DNA of 64,000 bases from Aptenodytes patagonicus (Eukaryota > Chordata > Aves > Sphenisciformes > Spheniscidae), in assembly GCF_965638725.1 (NCBI RefSeq), contig NC_134982.1, positions 1,612,001 through 1,676,000 on the forward strand, written 5' to 3'. Under the pieces are notes generated by a model that was not told the DNA's origin, searched no databases, and saw only the letters and a list, made by a program, of their open reading frames with translations. A program made the translations under genes and the position numbers. This document shows, in pieces, positions 49,001-61,149 of the stretch. Numbering within the stretch: position 1 is the stretch's first letter; each line of letters begins with the position of its first letter.

Positions 49001-51659
49001 TACCTCTAAAAGCCACTTCAGAGGGCCACTTATGATAATATTTAAAAACCCAGGAGCCACATGAAACGTCTATGAAAGCTGCACTTTAAAGATAATTTGG
49101 TCATATTTAGCACTTCAAATTAGATACCAATTCTTTAAAACTTGGCATAGCACTGTGCTGAGCAAGCTGTCTGTGTTCTGTTTCATTGCTGTTCTCACAA
49201 AATTTACAGCTGACTGACAGGATTAACCACTATTATAAAAAGCTATTTTTTCTTCATTAACTTCTGTTGGACATTAATGACTTCCTTACTAACTGCAACT
49301 GCAAACTCATAGTGCTTAAAGAAATCACTGTGACCTTTCGCTGGGGCTCAATTCTTTATTAAGCAGAAACAGCGTGTAAATTAGCTGTTGCAGTAAAAGA
49401 CAGAGGGATAAAATAAGTATGAGCCGTTTCTGTTATCTGAGGTAGTTTAGCAGACTCTCAGCAATTTTAAAAGCAGGCAAATATTGCCCTTGCATTTAGA
49501 TCAAGAGAATATGGACTTTATGGACACGTCTGTATCCAGGGGCTGCACTGACCTTACCCGGGGAAGCGGAACACTTCCTCACCTGCCCTCCCTGGACTGT
49601 AAAACACAGCCGTTAGTTCTCCTGCACAACCAAGTTAATATTAATTGGGGGCTGGACTAGATGACCTCTGGAGGTCCATTCCAGCCTAGACTATTCTGTG
49701 ATTCTGTGGACTTATGTAAACTGTTGTCATTTCAACAGGTAGCTTCTGACTGCAGCATGCCTTTCTTTCCTTTGTGGCAGGTCCCTGATCTGAAAACCAG
49801 AAAAGAATCAACAGATCAACCGCACCACATTTGGGAATTAAACCGGTTTGCTGGAGCATGTTCCTGTAATATTTAGCGTGATAAACAAGGAATCTCACAG
49901 GGTCATTTTTTAATATGACTTTTACACAACAGAAAAACATATTTAACCTTTTGGATCTCTTTCTTAGAAGACAATTTATTAGATTAAATCTAAATATTAG
50001 ATTTATTATTCATTAGACCTTCAAGGCATTTCAAAGCTGGTAATTTCATGTAAGATGTAGTTTATCCCACACTTATAAACTATCTTACCCCAAAATGTAC
50101 GGTAATGGAAAATTACGGAAGAAATCTGTCTGCAACCTTTAGCAGAAAAGTTCAACCTTCTGGAAAGAATCCAGCACCCATGTTCAAAACACGTTAATGA
50201 GTGTCTGACCAGCCAGGGAAAGAGTATTCCGGCAATTTGCATGTTCAGACATTTCCTTGCAATAAAACTGTTCTTAATATTTTACTCTTATTACATCAGT
50301 GCAATCCCACAGTGCAGACAAGGAGCCAGGCTCCACTCCGACCCGAGCATCATGTTTAACCGGCCTGAACTTGCTGTAGTGCTGATTATGAGAAATTCAA
50401 GACAGAATCCAGATCCACGGTTCTTTTATTCAGGGGACCCCTGAACCCCCATCTTCCAGGCGGAGCCTGCGCGCCCCTGTCACCATGGCAAAACTGAACT
50501 CGGCACAGCAGACACAAATACCGGCAGTCATGAAAAAGTTGCCAGGGAAGATGAAGGTGAATGGGGGAGTGATGCCCACCTTTTCATATTCTAGTGAAAT
50601 AATAGGAGCTTAAAACAATAAGTTAAAAAGAATCAAATTTAAAGAGGTCTCCATCTTTCAACGGGGCAAGTATTTACATTTCTTTCTATTAAGGAAATGC
50701 TTAAAATAATTGCCCAGGGTCTAATATCTTGTATTTATTATGGTTTTACTGTTCAAGCAAGCTAGAGGGATTCCTATTAGAAAGCTGAATTTGTCCCCTA
50801 TATTTAGCCTGCATCAGTTGTCAGGATCTATGAGCAGATACATTAGTCACATCAAATTAAAACAAGGTGAGTGTGCTCTCACATCCACAAAAAGTATCTG
50901 AATGACAGTACAGAAAACTCTCATCTTCTATTTAACATCAAGAAACAAAAAAGCATGGCAGAGCAGGCTCACGCACCTGGCATTAAGAAGCACATTGATC
51001 CTAACCTACGAGGACTCCTGGTCACAGGCTCGGTATGCTCAGCCTCCAGCCTTGCTGCTGGCAGCGACTCAGAGGAGCAGCGTGGTCCACCTGGTGGAAC
51101 CGCTTCTTGTGCCTTCACTAGTTTACTGCGTGATCTGGAAGCAAGCTGAAACTTCTGTGCTTCGGTAAGTTTCCATCTTTTCTATTTAAATTATGAGTTT
51201 GGGGGCCAGAGTTATTTCTAGTCGTAAAACACACCCCATTCACTAGCACTATGGAAACCTGCTCTTGTAAACCAATGTGCAATAAACAACTTTACAATCC
51301 AGCACCGGGATAAGGATAATGGCACCTTTCCCCTTTGTCTAGTTCCTAACTGTGACTTGCTTAAGCCAAAAACTAGACCAGGAAAAGCATTATCAACACA
51401 TCTGTACCCCACAGGAAGAGAGGCAGTACACATTACAGAAAATTTGTTCTCAGCAGAAATGAATAAAGAAAAAAGAAGGTGGTATCATTCGTATGAGACA
51501 ACTTACCACTCGTTTTTCCCGAAAATCTATCCCTACTGTCGTGATGAATTTTGGATTAAATTTGTTATCGGTGTATCTGTACAGGAACGTTGTTTTTCCA
51601 ACCCCAGAGTCTCCAAGGGCCAGGAGTTTGATCAGATAATCATAGTCTCCATCAGTCAT
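42879..51659 (-). CDS. RAB27B: RAB27B, secretory Rab GTPase (gene span, 5 coding exons)
   Basis: RAB27B is a small GTPase on secretory granules and multivesicular bodies. It recruits effectors (synaptotagmin-like and Slac2/Munc13-4 families) for docking, exocytosis and exosome release (family knowledge). Five exons join with compatible phases into 218 residues, the human length. Motifs: P-loop GDSGVGKT at residues 16-23, switch I TTVGIDF at 40-46, WDTAGQE at 73-79 with catalytic Gln78, NKAD at 133-136, ETSAA at 161-165 and a C-terminal Cys-Ala-Cys for double geranylgeranylation. It is RAB27B rather than RAB27A because it begins [16 protein letters not shown], has [16 protein letters not shown], and neighbours CCDC68 as in mammals. 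The start at 51659 matches the family. Intron lengths are about 1.4, 1.4, 2.7 and 2.6 kb. Confidence 0.97.
44469..44592 (-). CDS. RAB27B: RAB27B coding exon with NKAD motif
   Basis: 2 bases, 40 codons, 2 bases; acceptor TTCTAG, donor GG|GTAAGC. Encodes residues 115-156: [20 protein letters not shown]...DLADKYG. NKAD (133-136) is the guanine-specificity motif. Confidence 0.96.
45963..46066 (-). CDS. RAB27B: RAB27B coding exon, switch II and core
   Basis: 1 base, 34 codons, 1 base; acceptor CACCTTCAG, donor A|GTAAGT. Encodes residues 80-115: [20 protein letters not shown]...[24 protein letters not shown] is the Rab signature following switch II. Confidence 0.96.
47990..48390 (-). mobile_element. 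Old CR1 LINE fragment (antisense) in a RAB27B intron
   Basis: Diverged but recognisable reverse complement of CR1 3' coding and UTR sequence. Landmarks are CAGGCTGAACAAGCTTAGCCCCCTCAGCC, ACTCCAGATGTGACCTCA, GGGGAATAACCACTTCCCTC and ATGCAGTCCTGTATGCTG, in the normal CR1 antisense order. Sequence from about 47750 may also belong to it. In the host gene's orientation the element reads sense. Reading frames in it are degenerate. Confidence 0.8.
48785..48870 (-). CDS. RAB27B: RAB27B coding exon with WDTAGQE
   Basis: 28 codons plus 2 bases; acceptor CTCTCGTTAG, donor AG|GTAACA. Encodes [19 protein letters not shown]...LWDTAGQE, residues 52-79. It includes the Rab27-specific insertion between switch I and the G3 motif, and catalytic Gln78. 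Differences from human are confined to the insertion. Confidence 0.96.
49645..49709 (+). mobile_element. CR1 LINE 3'-end fragment
   Basis: Matches the CR1 sense 3' terminus: GGACTAGATGACCTCTGGAGG, then CCATTCCAGCC, and finally the ATTCTGTGATTCTGTG tail repeats at about 49692-49709. Strongly 5'-truncated, in the RAB27B intron, antisense to the gene. Confidence 0.85.
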
Positions 51660-51663
51660 AGTG
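51507..51663 (-). CDS. RAB27B: RAB27B first coding exon (ATG at 51659)
   Basis: 51 codons ending at donor GTG|GTAAGT, with four untranslated bases (51660-51663) before the ATG and an acceptor AAAATTAG. It encodes residues 1-51: the N-terminus, P-loop and switch I. The acceptor's pyrimidine tract is poor, but the position matches the known family gene structure, in which a non-coding exon lies far upstream. Confidence 0.96.
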
Positions 51664-54600
51664 CTAATTTTTAGGAACCTACGTAAAGAGGAGAAAAAAA
51701 CTGATTTAATGATAACAAAACCCCCTCTCTGTTTGTTTTTGCCTCATTTCTGTTTTTGTTCACGGAAATGCTACTGCCTGTGCTCAGGGCTGAAAGTTAT
51801 GTTTGTGTATTTTGAAAAACGCCAATGCAAAGCAGCAGTGAAACTCGCAATTTCACTTCAGGTGCCAGGAGATAATACAACTTACACTTTCAATTTTCTA
51901 AATAAATAAAATTGAAGCTTAGAATGATAGAGTTTGGGACAAATAAATTATTTTTGTTCTGAGGATAACAATAAGGCCTATAATGAACATAGGTATGAAA
52001 CCTAGGGCTAAACCCTTCTGCTCAAAGTATTTTATTATGAGTTTGAAGAAAAAGGGTAGGGCAGAAGCAGGCATGAAAAGGAAACTCGGACGTGGCAAGG
52101 ACCATTCTCAGGGCTCAAGCTCTAACCAGCATTACATGACATTATCAGGGCTATGTATTTTTATCTGGAAAGAAATATTTTCCCCCCCTAAGAGAACTAA
52201 TTAAAAATGCAGAGTAAGCAGTTATCCCAGGGCCACTGTTAATAAAAGGAGAGAGCTCAAATGCAGTTTACTCTCTAGTATGACCAGATGAACCCACAGC
52301 TGCCTTGTTCTGTAAAGCACACAACCAAAACCACCCCCTCATCAAACGCTGCAGATACTAACTGCAGTGAAGAAGAAATAAAAGCAGATGACAAGCCCGC
52401 TGCCTGGGTTCAGCTCCGTGCCTCGGTTAAGCTACTGCTGTAACGGCAAGCGGGGGCATCTCCCACAGCCCAGGGAGCCACCTGAGAGTGGCCGACGTCC
52501 GGAGAAAGCCACAGACAGCTTACACGCCTCGACAGCAGTTGTAGGCTCTTTTCTGTACATAGCAGTGAACAAGAGCAGCAAAGCCTACCTCATTAAGCAC
52601 TTGTAAAACAAATATACACGTCAGAAAGCAACACAAATTTACAGAAAGAGGAAAATATTTATCCTATTTACCCAGGCTGCCTCACAGCCCAGGCAGCAGC
52701 TCCCGGAGCAAAGCGCATGCCGTAGAAATGGGGTTTTCATGGCCCCACACACAACAGTTCCTGGCTTTTCCCAATCTGCTGAGTCAAGTGACACAACATA
52801 TTTGGGAGGGAAAGCCAGATACAAAGGAGGGACAGCTTTTCAGCATTTTCTTCTACTTTGGTCTTTTCCCGGTTGGCCAGTGCAACCGAGCGCCTGTGTT
52901 CAGGGTCACTTGGGCTCCCACCAACAGAAATGTTCATCCTCCATCTGAAGCAGGGCACACCATCTGCCAGCACAACCTCCTGCAAGAACCACGCCACGGA
53001 CACCCAGCTTGAGCAGAGCACCTTCAAAAAATTACTTCCCAGCCTGGCCAAGCCTTCACCCAGAGGAGGAGCACCCTTTCTCCAACCGGACTGCTTGCCC
53101 AGCAGGTTTTTTTATTATTTCAAGTTCAAGGGGAGCGTTGTATTAGCCTAAACCTAAAGCTCCCACTACTGTGTTTTCTTTGTTAGTATTTACTATGAAG
53201 CTCTATAGGAGAAGGAAAGGGGACCTATGTAAGAAATAGACCTACAAAGTATTTATTCACATGTACGAAATGCCCTGATGATGAGAAAACTGGAATCATA
53301 TGAAACACCACCTAGTTTACATCCTCTCTTACCTTGTTCTCAACGTCATTTAAGCCTTCTCTTTTTTCCAATATCTTGTTAACCCTTAGCACGGATGAAC
53401 AGCCGTTCCATTTGGATCTCTATGCTGAGACTAATTACTGTGGTATCAGAGCAGGAGACCCTGGGCCATATCCCAGTCATAAAAACTACTGCTTGTTTCA
53501 GTACAAGACCTTAATTTCCATCAGAATAAAACCTACCTTTCTGAGCATTTAAATTAGCAAGTACTGACCTGCTTTGACTAAAATAGTGAACTAAGCCCGT
53601 TTTGATCATCCTGCATTTCAACAGCTTTAAGGATAAAAAAGCTGGCTGCGTACTGAGCAGTTTCATTGTACGAGATTTTTATCTTTGACAGATAGAGCCA
53701 CCCAGAGAGGCAGGACAAGCTTTTGAGGAATTCATCTTCTGATGATAAAAGTTTAATGAATCAAGAGAAAAAGGCCCCTGATCTGACAGCGCTGCCTTGC
53801 ACTGCCTTTGGTCTGCGCTGGGCAGGGGAAGGCCAGAGCACCAACACAGCAACTTCACACAAATTAATTCAAGGTCTTTAATCCTTTCCAGAATATCCCA
53901 AGTTTACCACAAGGCTCCACTGAGCAAGAGTAATTTCTCCCCAGAAGTTTGAGGATTATCAAAGTATTTCTGACCAATGCAATAACTATTCTACAGGCAT
54001 TTCATTCAACAAATCAGAAAAAAAGAAAGGTATCTTGGGAGACGATTCTCCCCCAAATGCTTGACCGGTAATACAAAGTATTAACTTGGTATTAGACACT
54101 ACTCTGAAATATCCACGTTCTCTGGGAGCTGAAGTTCAGCATCTCCTTGCTAAGCAAGTGTGCAAAGCAGAATATTCAGAATTCACCAGGCCTCTAAACG
54201 CTGAGCAAAATATACATCAGACTAGGATGATTAAAAACCTATTTTTGTAAATCTGTCACGAGAAGGCAGTTGGCGCTCCTATTCCCAGCACTGGCTGCTT
54301 TTCCAGAAATTCCTGCCCGTTTGCACCGGGGGCTGCACAGGCGTCGCAGCCTCTCCCAGCCCGGCGCTAGCCAAGGCAGTCACCCCTGCAACCAGGGCAG
54401 GGAGGCAGCCTGGGTGTCTTTTGGCAAGGCGACTCTGACTCCCCTCTCCTCATTTTCTGTACCGCGTAGGAAAGTAGAATAGCAATTGGTTGGACAAAGG
54501 GTTTTTATTCCTTCAGATTTTAACCTGAAGCTACCAAACAGTTTTCCTCTCCTTGACCAGCTACGTGATGGAGATGGGAGGAGCACGCTTCACAAAAACC

Positions 54601-57246
54601 TGGGTGCAGGCAGAGTTTCACAGGCCAGACTGATCCACTGCCCTCACACTGCCATTACTGTCTTACCACTTCCAAAATACTGCAGTGCAACAAACTAAGT
54701 TCTTGTTCCACAGGAAATTTGAGCATTAAGATTTTAATTTCACTAGAATGAAAGCGTTAAAATTACAACTGATTACCAATAATTACTATTAGATAAACTT
54801 CTAAGCTTGCTTTTAAACATGTCTATAATTAACTGGATTTGAAAACCCTAAATGTTTCATTTTGTTTCATGACAAATGTTAACTTAAACAGTACATACAA
54901 CTGAAGTATAAAAATCATATACCATATCGGAAACAAAGCAAGGTTCTTCAGTGGAGGAGGTTTGGGGTTCTTACAGAAAAGAGACTTTATTTCAAGAGAA
55001 TTTCTCCTAGTAAAAATCTGAAAAACACTTCAGAATTTTCTATTAAGAGGTTATTAACAAGGCATTTTAATGAAAGTACAGTATACTTTACTCAACTCTA
55101 ATTTTAAATGTCTCAATATATTGAGCTACTGAAAAGAAACACCCCTGGGCTGTAACGCAAAAGTCTTACATTGCTAAAACAAAGCAACTCAATTCACTGT
55201 TTTCCATGACGACATTCAAAAAACACCCCTGTGCCTGGAACCTTAACTTTCGAGTCCTCACCATTCTGAGAGTATTTAAATGGACTTGAAGTTGTAATAG
55301 CAGCGACGGTGAGTCATTTTGCCGTGACTGTGTCTCCACCACAGACCACCTGCAGTCAGAACCAGCAAGGTCCCCCCCGCCGTCCGTCCCGCAGGGCTCA
55401 GTCAACCTGCAAGCGCCCACACAGACCAAAACCAACTTTCCACTCAACTAATGCAATCTCACCCTCCAATTCTGAAGCCCGTGCTGTCTCTCTAATACCA
55501 TGTTACCAATTAAGCTTTACAAAAACCCAAACAGGCCTCCTGACCGTCTCTCCCAACCCTCTCTGCCAACGTGGCCAACAGCCAGAGGATGATAAATGGG
55601 ACGTTTTGATGCTGTTCTTCCAGGCTGTGCATCTAGACTGAGCCCGATTTAAAAAAAACCACTCTTCTGCTTTCTTGGCAGACAAGATTCCCATCTAGAC
55701 CAGAAGCAGCATCTTGTTTCTTGATTGATTATTTTGTTCCATCCCTATTTAATGTTCTCTAACTACAGTGTGAGAGATCATTTAAAATCTGGCACTTGTC
55801 AGCAGATACTCCAGAGAGCATTTTCTCGATAGAGAGATACGGCTTCACATAAACCAGCCAAACCTAAAGACATTCAGTTATAGCCTACAGGGAGAAGAAA
55901 ATCTACTCCTCGGGCACGGTGCCTTTGCTCTGCGGCTCTGTACCCAAGGCACAGAAGAAACGCACAGCAGCACATCCCACCGCACCCGGCTTGGCATGCC
56001 CAGAGCAGCCTCCCAAACACAGCACCTCCAAAGGTGGGACTGTGGAAGCAGGAGGGCTCCAGCCCTTTGCACATCCATCAATAACCCCTCCACCTGAAGG
56101 AGCAGCCTTGGCACAAGTCAGCAGCTCTCTCTGAAGTAATGCTGAACTCTGCTCCAGAAGACCCACCCCAGTGCATGGAAAGGGATATGGAGGAGAAAAG
56201 TTGTAAGTCCACTTTTCTTCTTCCATTTGTAGTGCGTTCCTTAAAAACTGGGAGAAAGGCAATTAACTGAAATCTAAATTGCTTTTGAAAAAAAATTACT
56301 TTTGGCTGGGAAAAAAGTCTGCAGAAGAATGGTTTTAATTCAGAAACTCTCTTTCATCTCAAGATGTTTACATGCAGAGTAGGAAAAAAATTAAGTAACC
56401 TAAAACTCTGATGAACCTAACCTAAAAACATGGCCTGTTAGTTATACTTTTAGCCTCTCAGAATTGGAAGAGATTGAAAAATTTTAAAACTTCTACATTT
56501 CAAACTTTGCAGATTTTGAAATTTTAAAAGACTTTCCTAATCAAATAGACTATCTACTAGATTTTCTGATAACACATTTTCTCATTAACGGAGAGAGTTG
56601 TTGAAAGGAGTTCAACAATTACTTAAGTAGTTAATGGGAATATCATCAAGGAAAAGTTACGTGCGCAATGAGAGAAAAGTCAGTTCCAGAAAATAAGATT
56701 TTATTTCCCTTGACACACTACTAGTTAAAAGTCGAACAAACAAAAATGTTGTATAAATAGCATTAGCTCTAGAAAGTGCAGGATATAAAATCACAGTGCA
56801 CATATTGTACCAGCAGCTGGTCAGCAAGAGATTCGTTCCCTCTGCAGCAAAATAAATCAGCACCACCACTATTCATCCAAGCTTTTTTTTTTTTTAAAAG
56901 TAAGAACAATAACACAAAAATCATCTCTGTCCTGAGGGCCAACTCACGGATGACTGTATCACAGGCACAACACACATACATAGTAACCGTCACTTACTCA
57001 AATCAGCAAACCCTGAGCTGACCAGGGGAAAGCTTCATGAGCAAGCTCTACGCCCCCCACCGCGGCTGGCGTTGGGAGACTTGCTGCTCCTCTTTGATTC
57101 CGCTGCAGTGAGGCCGGAGTCCGACTTCTCCAGCACCATTAAACCTTCACCACTTCCCCTTCTTTTGACAGCCTCTGGCACCTAGAAGTGTCATCAGCTG
57201 ATACAAATTTGATAAATAAAATGCAATGCCGTTCCAAGAGCTCAGC

Positions 57247-57288
57247 AACAGCCTAATAGACCCAATAACAGCCTAATAGACCCAATAG
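57247..57288. repeat. 20-bp direct tandem duplication
   Basis: AACAGCCTAATAGACCCAAT occurs twice back to back, with a partial third start. A recent small duplication in intronic DNA. Confidence 0.9.
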
Positions 57289-58088
57289 CATCAAAAAACC
57301 ACAAACCAACCCTATTCAACTTTCTTTGGTGCATGGCACGAGCCATCATGCCCCGGGTCACAGGATGACGTGCCTAAGCACAGGCAAAGGTACTGGACCG
57401 CATGAAGATGACCTGCAGGATCCCCCAGAACGACTGTGGCACCATCCTTTCACCCCGGAGATCCTGCTCCTGGATCTCTTCAGGGTCAGCAATTGGATGC
57501 AGGTGACAAGGGCACTTACCACCGACACGTGGTATGCAGAGAGATAACCCCAACACCAACACATGGTTTAGAAATACCTTGCAAAGGGCCTGAGAGACAG
57601 GCGGGCATTGACCAAGTTTAGCACAGTACCACCAAGAAGACCCCTTCTCATCCCCAAGCACTCCACAGACATACCATTAACTTTCTGATAAATAAAGAGC
57701 TGCACAGAGACTTCCAACGAAGAAAAGAGCGGAGAGCTAGGCAAAGCTGATCTGTGGGAGGACAGGCTGCCTGCTAGGTTTCCTGTTAGAGTCACTGCTA
57801 GGAGATGAAAAACACTGACAGCAGCAGGTCCCTGTTGGAAATCAGAGTCACTATGTAAAGAGAGTTTTGTTATTTCTAGCTTCGTCTGTCCTCCTAAAGA
57901 AATCATACAGGCTGTAGCAGAAAGACATCCCAAGATCGACCTGGACGCGTCTGGTCTTTGAAGTTCTTTAGCTACATCCTTTGAACAGAAACGCAAAGCT
58001 CTGCAACACGAACAGAAAGCTTCCCCTGGTCTTCTGCAGGAACACCAAAAAACTTCCTTTTCTTTCATCCTCAAGATTTTGAGTGGTA

Positions 58089-58117
58089 TTAACTCTATCC
58101 CAGCCACAACCAGTACA
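58089..58117 (-). mobile_element. Possible LTR 5'-end fragment
   Basis: Read on the - strand it begins TGTACTGGTTGTGGCTGGG and continues ATAGAGTTAAT. The last 18 bases, GGCTGGGATAGAGTTAAT, are identical to the start of the solo LTR at 12590, and the leading TGT matches too. Downstream similarity fades quickly. It may be an old relative, an internal deletion, or another LTR subfamily. Confidence 0.45.
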
Positions 58118-61100
58118 GTGAAGAACTAAACTCTAGTGCCCTCTCACCCTCAAAACCCCACAACATGTTACTCTCTTGCTGTGGGACAACGTCTCTCGCC
58201 GACAGAGCATCCAAGAGAGAACCCCACGCCAACCAGATTATTACCATCAAGCTCATTAACACAGCCATGTTAGAAACCTCTTCCCTACCAGAGAGAACAT
58301 ACAGGAACGTCTGCAACACAAAGTGGAACAGACAGAGAATTAAATTTAAGAGTGCATTACCAGAAAGTAGCCTCACAAGTCCTTCCCGAGTGGGAGAAAG
58401 AGACAAGATGTAGGAAAGATAAGGTAAAACTCCATCCAGTCATCCCAGCACCACGCTATAATTTGTCTGCAATCATCTGCCAAAAAAGCAGAGCCTCACA
58501 GCTGCCAAGTAAATGGCCCACAATGAGCCAAACATTTTTTCCCCTCAAAAATCAAACAACTCACTGGAGCTATGCTGAGATGAAATTAAAGCTGGCTTCT
58601 CTGCTCAAAATCAGGCATACACAATAATTTCCATATAGGAGCTGTGAGCAACAATACGTAACAAACGCAGCATTAGTGTGAAAGAAATGATCTTTCCTCA
58701 TTTTCTTCCTTACAGTGGAAACCCCCGGAGGACCAGATGGACGCTTTCTGGCACGGATGCCTCGCAGCATTTGAGCGCAGACAGCTTCAGGCTTCAGTAT
58801 GTAAAAGACTCTTGGCAAGCCACAGCCACATACTACTCTCTTTTAGTAAGCCAGGATACCCTTTTTAATAGAGAAAGAAATATATACAGAACATACTGCA
58901 TTTTAGAAGTTCCTCTTTAACTATACGGACTTCCAGCTTTCACCCATTTGAGTACGGGCTGAACATAACTCCACAGGTAAGAAGGTGAGTTCGTTTCCAC
59001 GCTCCTCACTGCTACATGTGCCCTGTGAAGGAGCCATCAGGACTTCCACTTTCAATTCCCCTTCAACTCATGACAAGCCCACAGTGAGCATTCACCCAAG
59101 CAAAACCAGTAAAATCTCCAAATACCGCTTTCTAAATAGATGGGTAAACACCAGACATTTCCTAAGCTAGAACCCGTTCACATCGCCGCACAACCCACAG
59201 GTATAATTTAGAATAAACCAAGCAGCACGCTCTCAGCTACCCATGTCCATCCATGTTTTCTATTCGCATACCCACACCTTTTGGCACCCTTTTCTCACGC
59301 TACCCCAAGTCGTACTTAAAGAGGGAAGAGCAGCACTGAAGCCCTTCCCTTCCAGCCGATGTGGTGTTGCTGCCTAAAAACTCTCTCGCTACACACACAC
59401 AGAGCAAATACATATTTACATTTGTGTGGGCAAGGGAGAAGAGTAACTAATTCAGTCATTTTCAGTACTAATCAATATGAAAAATACATGCAATACCAAA
59501 AAGAAAAAAAGGCAAAGACAAGGACCGCGCCCAACTGTTACCAGAAGCTGTTATCACGACACTTCCCCGGTGCTTTTTTCCTCTAGGCCAAACACATAGT
59601 ACGAGGTGAGTTATAACACAAGCGACCATACACATTTTCCTCTATTTCACCATTTCAAAAACCTGCTTGGTAGGTATAGGAATTCGTTCTGGGTTGACTG
59701 TGCCACAGTAGGTCTGTATCTAGCACATAATCCAGTCTATCACACTTGACTGATTACACAAATGTAACTGTGCTACTGGCCAGAAAACCATGATAATTTA
59801 CAAATACCTGCAAAATACACAAGCCAGAAATGGATTTTGCAAAAGGCAGCAGAATCCTGCCACTGTAAAATAACCCAGACAGCAAATACCCTAACCTTTC
59901 ATTCACACTTCAAAAAGGAAAACAAGCACAGTCATTAATAGCATTTACAGGAATGTATTTAAGAAGGAAGAAAGCCAGTATGAGGAAGTTTCAGTGGCTC
60001 ATTGGAAAAAAATCTCATAAACCACACATAAATCAAGTAACTACCTTTGAGGCAGTCCAAAAGTTGTACAAGGATTGGACGTGCACAGGGAAGTACCCCT
60101 GGTTAAATGGGAGAGAAGGGGGGTATCGGGACTGCTGTCACAAGTGCAGGGTCAGTTCCCACCCTACCGACACAGCCCAACACGCCGCAGATTCCAGGAG
60201 AGACGTTGAGTAGCTCCCTGCTGACTTGCTGTTCAAACCCTCCAAGTCTCTCCTGCTCTTTTGAAGGCAAGTGAAAGCTACCATTCATTACGTTACTTCT
60301 CTCTCTGTCTGTCAGGGAAAAGAAATAAATTCTATGAAAATTTATGAGCTAATACAGTTATCTGAAAGACACGAAGTGGGTTAGACTTCCCTTTTAACTG
60401 TAGAAGCGTGGTATCATTATCCATATTTCATCTCTCCCTGACCTTATCAAATTCATGTTTTGAATCCAAAACTCATCATAAATCTTTTGTAAAGCTCCTT
60501 TGACAAAGCCCAGCTTTTGCCACCAAGCACATGACTGTTACACTGTTTTTCTCCAGATCTCTATTTAAATTTAGGAACCCTGATATGCTGATGAAGACTC
60601 CAAACTGGATGATTACATCTAAAAGACCTGAACGTTTGCCAGCTACTTGTGTTTTTTATAACACTACCCTCCTTCCTGCATACATTAATCAATATGTGCA
60701 ATGAAGAGTTATCAACAAAGTAAAGAGCAAGGGGGTGGGGGGAGGAAAGTCAACTCCACGGCTTAGAAAGCCTGTCCCAATAGCTGGGGCTGTTCCCCGA
60801 CGGTATGAAACAGCATCGCTCCGCTCACCAGTTATGCTGGTTTACAGTTAGTCAGCCCAAAGGCCGGCCAATACAGCTCAATTTTGTTACCGTGGATCCT
60901 TTCTAATCTCCTTCCAAAAATATTTTCGGAAGCACTGGGGAACACGGGGCTGACCACGATCAGCCAGGGGCCATCGTTAGCCCTCTAACTGATCCCCGAA
61001 TCAACCCAAACCTGTCTTTCGGAGCATCTTCATAGTGAAGTATCTAATGGAAAGTCTGAATCAAGATTAAGACTAGGGGAATTTCTGTTTTGTGCTGCCT

Positions 61101-61133
61101 ACAGGTAGTGGCCTGTATGTACAGTAAAGGGGG

Positions 61134-61149
61134 AAAAAAAAAAAAAAAA
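61134..61149. repeat. A16 homopolymer
   Basis: Sixteen consecutive A residues after a G run in intronic DNA; likely length-variable. Confidence 0.9.

Noticed and set aside
42879-51659. Alternative assignment of the GTPase as RAB27A
   Set aside because: The N-terminal sequence, the Ala in NKAD and the neighbouring CCDC68 all fit RAB27B; RAB27A has NKSD and lies in a different syntenic block.
57568-58107. 179-codon - strand frame
   Set aside because: No domain recognised; its start overlaps the possible LTR fragment, so it is more likely repeat-derived or chance than a gene.
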